A stretch of 64,000 bases of DNA from Bacillota bacterium (GTDB lineage Bacteria > Bacillota > Clostridia > Lachnospirales > Lachnospiraceae). Below the pieces are notes generated by a model. The model had not been told where the DNA came from and searched no databases. It was given only the letters and a program-made list of their open reading frames with translations. Positions 16,489 through 25,298 of the stretch are shown here, in pieces. The stretch covers positions 224,814 through 288,813 of the forward strand of contig JAEZLH010000033.1 in the NCBI GenBank assembly GCA_023435895.1, in the 5' to 3' direction. How positions within the stretch are numbered: the first letter of the stretch is position 1; each line of letters starts with the position of its first letter. The position numbers and the translations under genes were made by a program.

Positions 16489-16617
16489 TCATGAATTCTC
16501 CAAATTTCTTATATGGTTCTGATCTAAACTATTAATTTTAGACGCACTTATCCCGTTATTCGGTAAAATTGCGATCATAATAGCTTCAAATCTAATCCAT
16601 CTAAGTGTTGTATTCAT
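16489..16617 (-). CDS. 42-residue leader ORF upstream of the ABC-F gene
   Basis: ATG 16617 to TGA 16489 encodes MNTTLRWIRFEAIMIAILPN then NGISASKINSLDQNHIRNLE and NS. AAGGA at 16627-16631 is nine bases upstream. It ends 24 bases before the terminator hairpin. By analogy with leader peptides of ABC-F and erm genes, drug-stalled ribosomes on it could free the downstream gene. No matching antiterminator was worked out. Confidence 0.55.
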   Translation of the reverse strand: MNTTLRWIRFEAIMIAILPNNGISASKINSLDQNHIRNLENS

Positions 16618-16939
16618 GAGTTACCATCCTTAAAATATTCTCTAAAATAAATTATATGTAATAAACTGTATTACGTCAAGAAGTTTTTCAGTAAAGGTAA
16701 GAGTTAAATGTATTCTCTGATGGTAATACGCAAAGGTAAACCTATCATTATCTTTACATTGATCTCAAGGATAAATTGATTAAGTTATTACCTTGCAGAT
16801 ATTTTTTATCCTGTTCTATAAAAATATTGATATAAAAAACGATGCAACGTATAATAGCAATTAAGAGAAGATTGCTATAGTTTACCATTACAAATTACAG
16901 CTTTATTTCACTGTTATAGCGAACCAATAGGAGGGTTTT

Positions 16940-17869
16940 ATGGAACAGATGGCTAAATCCATTGTAAACAAATATGTGGGGACAAACCTGCAGAAAGTCA
17001 CATCACTGGGTGGCGGATGGTACGGCCGTGTTTTTTTGGCGGAAATGACTTCTGAACCGACTCGAGTAATTATTAAGTTCCATCTGTTTCCCAACCTTGC
17101 AGAAAAGGAGGCCTGCCAGCTGGAGATATTGGCAGCTCATGCAACCTTAAAAATGCCGGAAGTATTATTTGTTCACAAGGCGACCTCTGATATCCCCTAT
17201 GACGCCATTCTTATGGAATATATTCCGGGAGTTAATGCCGGCAACTATAATATTCAAGATATAAAAGAAAAAAACCGGGTTGAGATTGGTGCACAAATAG
17301 TGGACAATTTGCTTTCGTACCACAAATTCATTCATCCCTACGGGTTTGGCGAAATTGGGTCAACCTCTTTTGAGCCTGACTGGAAGAAATGGTATAAAAT
17401 CAAAGCAGACGATGCGTTATTAAAGGGTGAAAAGATGTATGCCAGTGGAAAAATTGATGATGTTATCTTTTCCGTGGTAAAAAGATCTCACGAACTTTAT
17501 GACAAGATATTCTATTTGCCTGTTAAGGAAGCGCGTTTAATCCATGGTGATTACAACACTTGGAATATACTACTTGACGATAACTTGACAAAGGTAAGTG
17601 CGGTAATCGACCCACTCAACTGCTGCTTTGGGGATTCCGAAATGGACTTATATCAACTCAATCATGCTAATGGTAAGGAGTATGGTCTACTGGATCTCTA
17701 TGCATCCAAGTGCCCCTTAAGTGAAAACTTTTCCTTGAAATCAAGTTTTTATGAGCTTTTTGAACACATAATTCATTATTATGATACTAAAGTTGAGATT
17801 GATTATCCATTTATGGCGGGTCTCTCAAAGGAGCTGGAACAACAGATGCGGAACTTCGGGTTGCTGTAA
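16940..17869 (+). CDS. Aminoglycoside phosphotransferase family protein (APH-like kinase)
   Basis: 309 residues with the APH/choline-kinase fold. VIIKFH near 43-48 supplies the ATP lysine, HGDYNTWN (202-209) is the catalytic loop with D204 and N209, and VIDPLN with D224 is the metal-binding site (IDP instead of the usual IDW/IDF). AGGAGGG precedes ATG 16940. APH-fold enzymes phosphorylate aminoglycosides, macrolides or small metabolites; the substrate here cannot be deduced. It sits divergent from the ABC-F gene, so both could be resistance genes, but each has its own upstream region. Confidence 0.8.
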   Translation: MEQMAKSIVNKYVGTNLQKVTSLGGGWYGRVFLAEMTSEPTRVIIKFHLFPNLAEKEACQLEILAAHATLKMPEVLFVHKATSDIPYDAILMEYIPGVNAGNYNIQDIKEKNRVEIGAQIVDNLLSYHKFIHPYGFGEIGSTSFEPDWKKWYKIKADDALLKGEKMYASGKIDDVIFSVVKRSHELYDKIFYLPVKEARLIHGDYNTWNILLDDNLTKVSAVIDPLNCCFGDSEMDLYQLNHANGKEYGLLDLYASKCPLSENFSLKSSFYELFEHIIHYYDTKVEIDYPFMAGLSKELEQQMRNFGLL

Positions 17870-18073
17870 CGATATCGCTAAAATGATGTCATCCAATTTT
17901 TAACGTTATATTGGCAATATTTATTATTTTTCTTCATTAGAGATACCTCACTCTCCCATATATTGTCATTCTCCTAATCAAAATATTTTTTCAGGCGGGA
18001 AACTACTGGGCAGCCCCTCTTTTATAGAATATGTTCAAAACAAAGGCTTACTCATCTCCTGCTGATCTCGTGC

Positions 18074-18406
18074 TTATTTTACTCCATATCTATCTTTCTG
18101 GTTGAAAAATGTCATATCCGCATATCCAGCAAATATTCTTCCTGAATGCTTCACCCCATCCGGAATATAATATTTCTCACCTTTCTGATAGGTTTTTGTA
18201 ACTCCATCGATCTTCATCTCGATTTTTCCTTCGAGAACGACTCCCCATTGACTTGCATGTGAATGCTCCGGTAAATCGATATCCTCAGTAAATTCCATAA
18301 AGATAATTTGGTAGGTATCTCCTTGTGACAGGTATGCATTAATTCCTTGCAATGGAATATCAGCCATAGGAAGCTTTATAATTGGTTCTGGAAATACATC
18401 TGGCAT
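18074..18406 (-). CDS. Cupin domain protein
   Basis: 110 residues, one small beta-barrel. The cupin motif is visible as LPEHSHASQWGVVLEGKIEM and the second as KYYIPDGVKHSGRIF, with the metal-binding histidines HSH and a later His. AAGGAGGAGAAAA precedes ATG 18406. Single-domain cupins bind metals or small ligands and may act as isomerases or dioxygenases; no neighbour narrows this down. The gene is alone. Confidence 0.82.
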   Translation of the reverse strand: MPDVFPEPIIKLPMADIPLQGINAYLSQGDTYQIIFMEFTEDIDLPEHSHASQWGVVLEGKIEMKIDGVTKTYQKGEKYYIPDGVKHSGRIFAGYADMTFFNQKDRYGVK

Positions 18407-18610
18407 CTGATTTTCTCCTCCTTATTTATTATTGTTTATTATATTTTATAATATTGTATTTGAGGTTATTGTTCAATAATAATTTACAAAATCATGAAGA
18501 TTATTACCAGTATTCAGAGTGGTTTGAGGAGCTAGGGAAAGAAAAACACTCTTAAGAAAGGCTTCAAAAGCACATATACACTTTAGGATTCATTCTTTCT
18601 TTTTACACCA

Positions 18611-19792
18611 TTATCTTAAATCTGTCGCAGGCTTGCCGATGAGGTTATTTACAACTACATCCCTGCCGTTTACCTTTTGGGGCCATTTCCGCCATACTAT
18701 GAATATAAGTATAAGGGAGGATGTGATTAGGATTGTCAGTAACCGCAGTTCAAAAACAATCATCGGTCCTCCAAACAAAAGACCAAAATCAATTTGAGTA
18801 TTAGGGTACATAGGGGTAAAATAGCTGATTACTTTAAATAAATCAGGCATGATTTGTAATGGCATAGTACCACCACCAGCTATTGTCTGCGCAAGCATTA
18901 ATGGTATATTAATAAAGATACCGTTTTGCCCAAATAATACCGAGAATATTAAGGTAAACTGAAAAGCAGTTATCTGCATAAACATCTGCTGCAGGTAAAT
19001 AATAGCCATCTTTTGAATACTAATCGAAATCAATGTTTTCGCCATCATCACTCCAAATAAAGGCGCAAGAATTGTAATAATGAATCCGGTAATTTCAATA
19101 AATCGAAAGGCCTTCCATTTACCGATAATTGGGATAAATACAAGAAATATATTCATCAGTACAATTGAAACAACCATTGATGAAGCGTATGTTGCTATAG
19201 ATAAAAATGATGGTGCCATTATATAATCCATACTGCTAGGTGCCTTGTTCATGTAAACATTATTTTGAACTATAGAATTATTTAACTGCTCTGTGATCTT
19301 TTCTTGCTGAGCTACATTAAGATTGAGTGATTTCAATATGTTAGTTAGTTTACCTTGATTAATAACTTGATTAAAATTGTCTGTTATAGATTTCGCAACT
19401 GCCTCCATAGTATTTATTACCGTAGTTGTATTTGATTGATCAATATAAAAATCAAGGGTTGATTTCCCTAATATTAATTTATCGGCAAATTTTTCAGGGA
19501 TAACAATAATCATTTGTATCTGTCGATTATCAAGTTCCTCTTTGCTCTCTTCGAAACTCTTGTCTGTAATAACTTGATTGAATGATTTAGTCAAAGTGGG
19601 GACAAGTTGATTTTCGATAACTCTTCCTTTATCGCCATCTTGATTCACCACATTGATTGCAAGTTGATTTACTCCATTGGGCAGGACATGGTAACCGTAA
19701 ATATAAAGTCCCACCATCGCGATCTGATAAAACACTGCCAAAATTATGGCATAGACAACACCTTTGCTTATCAAAAACTTTGTAAGTTTCAT
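18611..19792 (-). CDS. YhgE/Pip-like ABC-2 type membrane protein
   Basis: 393 residues. One N-terminal membrane helix, a large extracytoplasmic domain (about 35-185: LAINVVNQDGDKGRVIENQL and MIIVIPEKFADKLI), then about five membrane helices and a short cytoplasmic tail. This is the ABC-2/YhgE-Pip layout used for export or as phage-receptor-like surface proteins; it carries no ATPase domain. AGGAGG precedes ATG 19792. It is followed upstream by its MerR regulator (49 bp away), suggesting inducible efflux. Confidence 0.8.
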   Translation of the reverse strand: MKLTKFLISKGVVYAIILAVFYQIAMVGLYIYGYHVLPNGVNQLAINVVNQDGDKGRVIENQLVPTLTKSFNQVITDKSFEESKEELDNRQIQMIIVIPEKFADKLILGKSTLDFYIDQSNTTTVINTMEAVAKSITDNFNQVINQGKLTNILKSLNLNVAQQEKITEQLNNSIVQNNVYMNKAPSSMDYIMAPSFLSIATYASSMVVSIVLMNIFLVFIPIIGKWKAFRFIEITGFIITILAPLFGVMMAKTLISISIQKMAIIYLQQMFMQITAFQFTLIFSVLFGQNGIFINIPLMLAQTIAGGGTMPLQIMPDLFKVISYFTPMYPNTQIDFGLLFGGPMIVFELRLLTILITSSLILIFIVWRKWPQKVNGRDVVVNNLIGKPATDLR

Positions 19793-19841
19793 GGTTTTCC
19801 TCCTTTAACAAGATTTATAATAATAAAATCCGCCTTTATGA

Positions 19842-20633
19842 TCAGTCAGGTTCATTCGGAAGCTTTATCAGAATTCCATTCGTAAAAAGATATATGCTAA
19901 GTGCTTTTTTTAAGAAGTTTTCAATGGGTTCACTTATATTTTTTGTTTCTTCCGGCCAGTTACCGATATCTCTCCCTGCTGAAATAAGTCTTCCCAACAT
20001 ATCAGTGTCACCTGTTGTAAAATCATTCACCATATTCCACCAGCTCTCTGCAAGCTCCTGCCCCTCTTTTCCGGCAGGATCAGCACCCTGTTGATACAAG
20101 TTTTCCAGCTTTGCAAAAACTTCTTCTTCTAAGAATTCTTTCTTTACAGATGAGACTAATAATTTATTTTCAATACTTTTTAGTTGCTCATCATTAAGAT
20201 ACCGGACGACAAAGGCGTAAGGGTTCCCCAGCTTCATTAATTCCATAATGGTAATCAGTCTATCCACGCTAATCTCTTGGCCTCCCTCTGTTTCTGATAT
20301 TACCTGACCTAAAGTTACAGCCATTTTATTTAAGTTTGTGATTTGATGAAGCAGTATTTCACGTTGTTGAGAAAAGACTTTTTTTAAATCAGAGGAATTT
20401 TTTGATTTCAGGATTATGTTACTTATCTCATGAAGAGGAAATCCTAATGATTTCAAAAAAAGTATTTGCTGAAGCTTTAGTATATCATCCCGTGTATATA
20501 CTCTTTTATGGCTCTCGGTATAAGTAGAATTTAGCAAGTTAGCCTGATCGTAATACTGCAATGTCCTTACAGATACTCCGACACGTTTTGCCAATTCTCC
20601 AATTGTAAACAGACGTTCTTTATCGTTCTCCAC
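19842..20633 (-). CDS. MerR family transcriptional regulator
   Basis: 263 residues. The N-terminal MerR winged helix reads FTIGELAKRVGVSVRTLQYY and the arm HKRVYTRDDILKLQQILFLK. A coiled dimer helix follows, then a TipA-like ligand domain (about 130-263: LENLYQQGADPAGKEGQELA). The start is GTG 20633 with AGAGGTGG well spaced. It is first in an operon with the YhgE-like exporter, consistent with drug- or toxin-induced export; the ligand is unknown. Confidence 0.88.
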   Translation of the reverse strand: MENDKERLFTIGELAKRVGVSVRTLQYYDQANLLNSTYTESHKRVYTRDDILKLQQILFLKSLGFPLHEISNIILKSKNSSDLKKVFSQQREILLHQITNLNKMAVTLGQVISETEGGQEISVDRLITIMELMKLGNPYAFVVRYLNDEQLKSIENKLLVSSVKKEFLEEEVFAKLENLYQQGADPAGKEGQELAESWWNMVNDFTTGDTDMLGRLISAGRDIGNWPEETKNISEPIENFLKKALSIYLFTNGILIKLPNEPD

Positions 20634-20844
20634 ACTATTCCACCTCTCTATACTTGCTCATAGCCTAAACCCAATTCCATTGATCTTTGCTGTCCCCTGG
20701 AAATGACTATTCTCATCTTCTGTTATTTATTCTATCACGTGACGTTACGTCGTTAGCAAGTACTTTTTTAATCTTCTATAAAAATTCCCCTCATAGCAAA
20801 TGCACTCAATTAAATGGTCCATCTCTGATAAGTCTCCATTAAAG

Positions 20845-20888
20845 GAAGAAAAAGCCATCTTCTATTTTTATAAGATGGCTTTTTCTTC
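20845..20888. terminator. Bidirectional Rho-independent terminator
   Basis: A perfect 17-bp stem (20845-20861 with 20872-20888) with a 10-base loop and A/T-rich feet. It is the main structure in the gene-free 20634-21045 stretch. The remaining 20890-21045 shows no coding frame I could support. Confidence 0.8.
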
Positions 20889-21045
20889 TAGAATGATATC
20901 AAAAAACAAAAACTGCCGCCCCTGGTCTTTAACTCAAGGACGACAGCTATTAGCTTCGTCATACCACCTTTATTCATCTATATATCCCTGTATGTTTCGA
21001 AAGCCTTGATGAAGAGCTCCTGCAGACCATTAGTACGACAGGATA

Positions 21046-21813
21046 TTATGATTTTTTGCTAATCATATCTGCGAGTGTCACATCTGGGTGATGATAACGG
21101 CCACGATTTTGTGTTTTATTCTTAATGTTAATTGCTTGTTTCGGACACCACTGAATACAAGCCACACACTGCTCACAGTGATGCAAAAAAATCGGCTTGC
21201 CATCTTGCATTTTTATATTTCCCACAGGACAAACCTTACTGCAGGTGGCACAGCTGTTACATTCTTCGCTAATATTAAATGCTTTATCCCTTTTCTCCAG
21301 CCATTTTATAAAAAGCTTACTTAATAATGCTATAGGGCTATTTTTATGAGGTGGCTTCACAGTAAGACTTTGAATATCCTTAATAACTTGCTTCGTAGCC
21401 TCAGCTTGCTCCCTTGCTTTACTATCAGAATTGCTTCCCATGGCATACAAACCAACATAGTTAGAAAAACACCGAACGACATTACCATAGCTCAGTTTTC
21501 CGCCCTTGCCTCCAATGATTTTACTGATACCCTCTAAACCACCGGGTAATCCGCTTCCACTTGTACAAATAGCAAACATATAGCTATTTGTATTTAATGA
21601 AAGGTCAATTGCTTTTATAAACCGATCAACCGCTCCCGGCATCCCACCGCCGTAAACTGGATACACAAGGCCTATTTTCTCGTATGTACTGCTTAATTTG
21701 AACGCTTTCCCCATTGAAATTAATTCACAATCTTCTAAAGCAGTGGCCACATCCATAGCCACTTTCAGACTGTTTCCTGTACCTGAAAAATAAAATATAA
21801 TATTCTTTGACAT
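21046..21813 (-). CDS. EFR1-type flavodoxin-ferredoxin fusion protein
   Basis: 255 residues. The N-terminal flavodoxin-like domain starts NIIFYFSGTGNSLKVAMDVA with the FMN phosphate loop. The C-terminal part holds two 4Fe-4S motifs, CNSCATCSKVCP and CEQCVACIQWCP. Such EFR1 proteins are expected to pass electrons between an FMN and two clusters in the anaerobic cytoplasm. GGAGGATGTT precedes ATG 21813. It is monocistronic, next to but separate from the ferredoxin operon ending at 22087. Confidence 0.87.
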   Translation of the reverse strand: MSKNIIFYFSGTGNSLKVAMDVATALEDCELISMGKAFKLSSTYEKIGLVYPVYGGGMPGAVDRFIKAIDLSLNTNSYMFAICTSGSGLPGGLEGISKIIGGKGGKLSYGNVVRCFSNYVGLYAMGSNSDSKAREQAEATKQVIKDIQSLTVKPPHKNSPIALLSKLFIKWLEKRDKAFNISEECNSCATCSKVCPVGNIKMQDGKPIFLHHCEQCVACIQWCPKQAINIKNKTQNRGRYHHPDVTLADMISKKS

Positions 21814-22039
21814 TTAACATCCTCCTAACGATTTATTACCTTTCAAACCGCTCTGAACCGGCTCCAAAGTAATAAATGAATTGATAATTAATGTTACAAA
21901 TTTCATAATACGTAACTCGTAATTTTGATTTTATCACATTGAAGATATTATTACAATATCATAAATATGTAACTTGTCACAAGAAAGCATAGTAGAATTT
22001 AATTATGAATAAGGTTCTATTACAATGTTATTGATCATT

Positions 22040-22070
22040 ATAAAAGCCAGAAAAAACTTCTGGCTTTTAT
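22040..22070 (-). terminator. Terminator of the six-gene redox operon
   Basis: A 13-bp perfect stem (22040-22052 with 22058-22070) with a 5-base loop, just past the ferredoxin stop. The stem feet supply A and T tracts. A near-identical hairpin core recurs at 26701-26730. Confidence 0.7.
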
Positions 22071-22086
22071 ATCTATATTATTGAAT

Positions 22087-22362
22087 TCAAACCATCTTAT
22101 GTACCAATTCATCCCTGATAAATCGGTGGAACCGTTCGACGGCTTCTTCTTGATATTCCGTCATAGATATTCCACCCATAACACAGGCTTCACTACACAG
22201 ACCACATCCAATGCAGTTTTCAGGATTTTCAATCCACGGAATAAATACATCCTCTTCGTTTGTGGCAAACATATGGATACAGCCTTTTTTACATGCTGCT
22301 ATGCATGATGTGCATCCTTCGCAATATTCGGGTATCACCCAGGGCATCGCTTTTCGCTTCAT
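22087..22362 (-). CDS. 4Fe-4S dicluster ferredoxin-type protein
   Basis: 91 residues from ATG 22362, which overlaps the preceding gene's stop as ATGA; a TTG at 22380 is an alternative. Two cluster motifs are CEGCTSCIAACKKGC and CIGCGLCSEACVMGG. It is the last gene of the redox operon starting near 24954 and probably delivers electrons to the operon's FMN proteins (inference). Confidence 0.85.
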   Translation of the reverse strand: MKRKAMPWVIPEYCEGCTSCIAACKKGCIHMFATNEEDVFIPWIENPENCIGCGLCSEACVMGGISMTEYQEEAVERFHRFIRDELVHKMV

Positions 22363-23057
22363 GAGTTTGTGTTCGTCCAATATTGTTCATCCGGACTTTC
22401 TTTAAATCTTGCCCCAATAGAAGTTTGAGTTTTATAGATATAAACACCGTACCTACAAAAGAGAAATGTTACAGTAAGAACTGCTACTCCCAAACGCAGC
22501 AGCAAAAATCCGATATTGAGCTGGTTCGCTAATAAGAATAGCAAACCAATGCCATATACTAATAGTGCTAATATAGCACTTATCAGCACTACCCACCAAG
22601 TAATTTTTGTACGGGTTTCTTGTGTAATCTCCCATATCTTCCCGATTGTAAACCAAAAGAATCCGGCTGCAAAAAATGCCGCTAACCCTGTAAAGAAAAG
22701 TGAAAGAATCCACAAATCAACCAATTGAACCACCACGCTGGCTATTGCAAATAATACGCTGAGTCCTCCTGATATTTTAAGACCCTTGAAATGATATCCC
22801 ATATTTCTGATGCCCTCATAACAAGCTTTTAACAATATGACTGCACCGATATAAGTGAGGATCGGAGGAAATGCAGGCAGTTGTGGAGGGATGACAAAAG
22901 ATGCGTCTTTTGCAAAAGAACCCAGCCAATCTGGAAACCACAATCCAAGAATCGCGGGGATTGCGCCCAGCTCCAGCCAAAAAGTCACTTTTTCTTTCGG
23001 CCATCGGGGTTGTATAAAGCCGGAAACGGCTTTTTTCTTTTTTACTGTCTGAGCCAT
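22359..23057 (-). CDS. Multi-pass membrane protein of the redox operon
   Basis: 232 residues. A basic N-terminus (VKKKKAVSGF) is followed by five or six transmembrane helices with Trp/Phe-rich ends. No cofactor motif is obvious, and I do not recognise the family. AAGGAGGGTA precedes ATG 23057. It lies between an FMN split-barrel gene and the ferredoxin, so it might anchor the complex to the membrane or pass electrons to it; this is inference. Confidence 0.65.
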   Translation of the reverse strand: MAQTVKKKKAVSGFIQPRWPKEKVTFWLELGAIPAILGLWFPDWLGSFAKDASFVIPPQLPAFPPILTYIGAVILLKACYEGIRNMGYHFKGLKISGGLSVLFAIASVVVQLVDLWILSLFFTGLAAFFAAGFFWFTIGKIWEITQETRTKITWWVVLISAILALLVYGIGLLFLLANQLNIGFLLLRLGVAVLTVTFLFCRYGVYIYKTQTSIGARFKESPDEQYWTNTNS

Positions 23058-23072
23058 ATTACCCTCCTTAAC

Positions 23073-23483
23073 TTATTTCGGCGGACCATTGTCCTTCCAA
23101 CGTGTTTCTTCAAATTTAATTACACTCTCCAGTGGTAAAACATCCAACCTCAAGCCAGCTTCAGGACCGGGTTTTGTACTATAGATCTCAGTAATATTTA
23201 CCGACAACTGATTACTTTCCAACTTCGCAATTCCTTTAAACTGATAAGCAGCTCGGATACTTCCGATTCCGCCGATTCCAATTGCTACGCTCGGATTTTC
23301 TTCGATATTGTTCTTTATGTATTCAACCTGCTGGGTACTTAGTGAAAAACGAACATTTTCGTCGTTGATAATCTCTGCAGAGGTGGTAACCACGACCAAT
23401 GGGATACCTTTTTTATCTGCGGTGGCGATATGTCCGCCAAGTCCGGCAAGCCAATTCTTCATACGGGGTGATAAGATTGCCAT
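23073..23483 (-). CDS. Pyridoxamine-phosphate-oxidase-like FMN split-barrel protein (third of three)
   Basis: 136 residues from ATG 23483, set by AAAGGAG in the preceding codons. The split-barrel pattern is visible as LAGLGGHIATADKKGIPLVV, then VRFSLSTQQVEYIKNNIEEN and PSVAIGIGGIGSIRAAYQFK. Such proteins bind FMN, F420 or heme at a dimer interface and reduce or oxidise small molecules. It is the most divergent of three homologues in the operon. Confidence 0.75.
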   Translation of the reverse strand: MAILSPRMKNWLAGLGGHIATADKKGIPLVVVTTSAEIINDENVRFSLSTQQVEYIKNNIEENPSVAIGIGGIGSIRAAYQFKGIAKLESNQLSVNITEIYSTKPGPEAGLRLDVLPLESVIKFEETRWKDNGPPK

Positions 23484-23519
23484 ACAATCTCCTTTCATAT
23501 CAATGATTTCATGGATGGG

Positions 23520-23996
23520 TTAAAGACTTTTTCCAACAGCGTCAGGCGCAAAACTGGTGACGCTCTCAACTTTCAAAGCGATAATGCCTCTTTGTACCAA
23601 TGCTGGCGGCCGAATGTCGGGGGGAACTTCTGACGGAGGTTCCTTTAATGCCCAATTTCCCCATTCCTCCAGTGCCTCGGAAGCATTCAAACCTTCCCAA
23701 ACATAATCGTCAGGATAACCTTCCTGAAGAATGGTGACGGGACCGGTAAAAGTCCAAGTGCGTCCACGAAGCGGATGTGCCATTGTGATGACTCCGTGTG
23801 GATTTTCATTGATGTTTACCCGTGTTTTTTGAGCAAACATTTCAGCTATAAATATGTATTCGTCTCGAAAAACTGACACAAAACGTTCTCCTACAATATT
23901 GGGAACCCCTTCTTTGGATACTGTGGTCAAATACACTACACTTCCGCCGGAACCAACAGTCTTAAGCGCCTTTTTAATTTCTGGATTCAGTTTCAC
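23520..23996 (-). CDS. Pyridoxamine-phosphate-oxidase-like FMN split-barrel protein (second of three)
   Basis: 158 residues from GTG 23996, which overlaps the preceding stop (GTGA) and has GGAGGTGA upstream. It shows the split-barrel sequence VVYLTTVSKEGVPNIVGERF, then FAQKTRVNINENPHGVITMA. It is clearly paralogous to the protein encoded at 23993-24454 (both have FAQKTRVN-NEN and an ending with PP-VP-RP--QRGII). The two probably form a hetero-oligomer or act in sequence. Confidence 0.78.
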   Translation of the reverse strand: MKLNPEIKKALKTVGSGGSVVYLTTVSKEGVPNIVGERFVSVFRDEYIFIAEMFAQKTRVNINENPHGVITMAHPLRGRTWTFTGPVTILQEGYPDDYVWEGLNASEALEEWGNWALKEPPSEVPPDIRPPALVQRGIIALKVESVTSFAPDAVGKSL

Positions 23997-24454
23997 TGGT
24001 TCACCTCCACTATTTTTTCAGGGCGAAATACTATCACTCCACGTTGTGCATAAACAGAAGGTCGAACACTTTCTTCTGATGCTTCTAAAATTGGTTCCAC
24101 AGTTTCATCCCAATCCCCCCAACGATCCAATACCTTTCCAGCTTCTAAACCAAATAATTTAAAACGTGCTGGGTGCCCCCATTGTATTACGTCAGCAGTA
24201 CCTTCTAACACGGTTTGTATCTTGGTTTCATCATTGATAATGCTGATTGAAGCGTGGGTATTTTCATTTAGATTGACTCGGGTTTTTTGTGCAAATAGAT
24301 CCGGAAACAATATTAATTCATCATCTACCACATCCGTAAATGGCAACGGCAAAACATTCGGTTTTCCACCAAGGGATGCTGTGGAGAGATACGCAATGGT
24401 CAGTCCAGAGGCTTTTGCTTTTAAAATTTCAATTAACGATTTCGATAGTTTCAT
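23993..24454 (-). CDS. Pyridoxamine-phosphate-oxidase-like FMN split-barrel protein (first of three)
   Basis: 153 residues from ATG 24454, with GGAGG upstream; the ATG overlaps the stop of the hydrolase-like gene (ATGA). Residues about 15-110 read TIAYLSTASLGGKPNVLPLP, then LFAQKTRVNLNENTHASISI, the FMN split barrel. Its paralogue follows directly. The overlap implies coupled translation and equal dosage across the operon. Confidence 0.78.
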   Translation of the reverse strand: MKLSKSLIEILKAKASGLTIAYLSTASLGGKPNVLPLPFTDVVDDELILFPDLFAQKTRVNLNENTHASISIINDETKIQTVLEGTADVIQWGHPARFKLFGLEAGKVLDRWGDWDETVEPILEASEESVRPSVYAQRGVIVFRPEKIVEVNQ

Positions 24455-24945
24455 ACTTCCTCCAATGTGTATTCGAAATAGCAACCGTCGTTGCCTTCCA
24501 AAATGGTTTTTGACTGCGTCATCTTTATGCCAGGAATCAATGCTTTTGCAAATGGTTCGTCTCTGCGACAGCTAAACAAAATGCCCAATGATTCCAACTG
24601 CAATTCTTTGTAACGTTCTGCATAACAACATCGTTTAATGTGAAATTTCAAGGTGTGTTCATTCAGTTCGTCCAGTTCTAGATCCAACCTGCCATCACCA
24701 CCGAGAATCTTCCAGACCTCATATAAGGACTGTAAAGAACGCACCGGGTTGTTTTTTTGAAATTGAATGGCTGCAAAATTGGCTTGCTCCTCCACAACTG
24801 ATCGAAGGATTTCCAATGCCACTTCTTCTCCAAATTGACTTTGTATTCTTGTAATAAAAGAATTTGCCAATTTGATTTCAAGGGAGCGCTGTGCCAAGGG
24901 AGAAACAACTTCATGCGACTGAGGAGAACTAATCTTTTCCTGCAT
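24451..24945 (-). CDS. L-2-amino-thiazoline-4-carboxylic acid hydrolase family protein
   Basis: 164 residues from ATG 24945 (TTG 24954 is possible; AAAGGCGGTGA fits either). The pattern GEEVALEILRSVVEEQANFAA, HIKRCCYAERYKELQLESLG and LFSCRRDEPFAKALIPGIKM matches the ATC-hydrolase-like family as I recall it, with conserved Cys residues. The founding activity opens a thiazoline ring to cysteine; many relatives probably do something else. It heads the six-gene operon under the promoter at 24985-25013, so its product may feed the FMN proteins. Confidence 0.7.
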   Translation of the reverse strand: MQEKISSPQSHEVVSPLAQRSLEIKLANSFITRIQSQFGEEVALEILRSVVEEQANFAAIQFQKNNPVRSLQSLYEVWKILGGDGRLDLELDELNEHTLKFHIKRCCYAERYKELQLESLGILFSCRRDEPFAKALIPGIKMTQSKTILEGNDGCYFEYTLEEV

Positions 24946-24973
24946 ATCGAACAATCACCGCCTTTACGTTTAT

Positions 24974-25013
24974 TTCATATATGAATAGTATGTCTTATCG
25001 CGTAATTTGTCAA
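24974..25013 (-). promoter_or_regulatory. Promoter of the redox operon with a palindrome
   Basis: On the minus strand TTGACA (25008-25013), spacer 17, TACTAT (24985-24990). A perfect 12-bp palindrome TTCATATATGAA (24974-24985) overlaps the start point and may be an operator. The remaining gap to 25298 shows no further feature. Confidence 0.65.
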
Positions 25014-25298
25014 GAGCAAAACATACTTTTCATATATTTTTAATATTATTTTATTATAATAAAATCTTATCGATGTTTATTGTAAAAAAATATACTAAAT
25101 AACGAGTCGATAGACATCAGACCTTCGAAGTAATACTCCTCCTATTTTACTTTAATTTATTGCTGTACTTTTCAAATCAAAGACTTGCCCTCTCACTACA
25201 GAAAAGTCAAGAATTAAACCCTTAACCATGCCTATTCTGCTGCATATATTATTATGGGATATTTCAATATCACATTACTGTAAAGGAAGACGAAATAA

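Noticed and set aside
11530..17869. A resistance or genomic island formed by ABC-F, APH and transporter genes
   Set aside because: No integrase, attachment repeats or change in base composition was seen; ordinary chromosomal neighbours are more likely.
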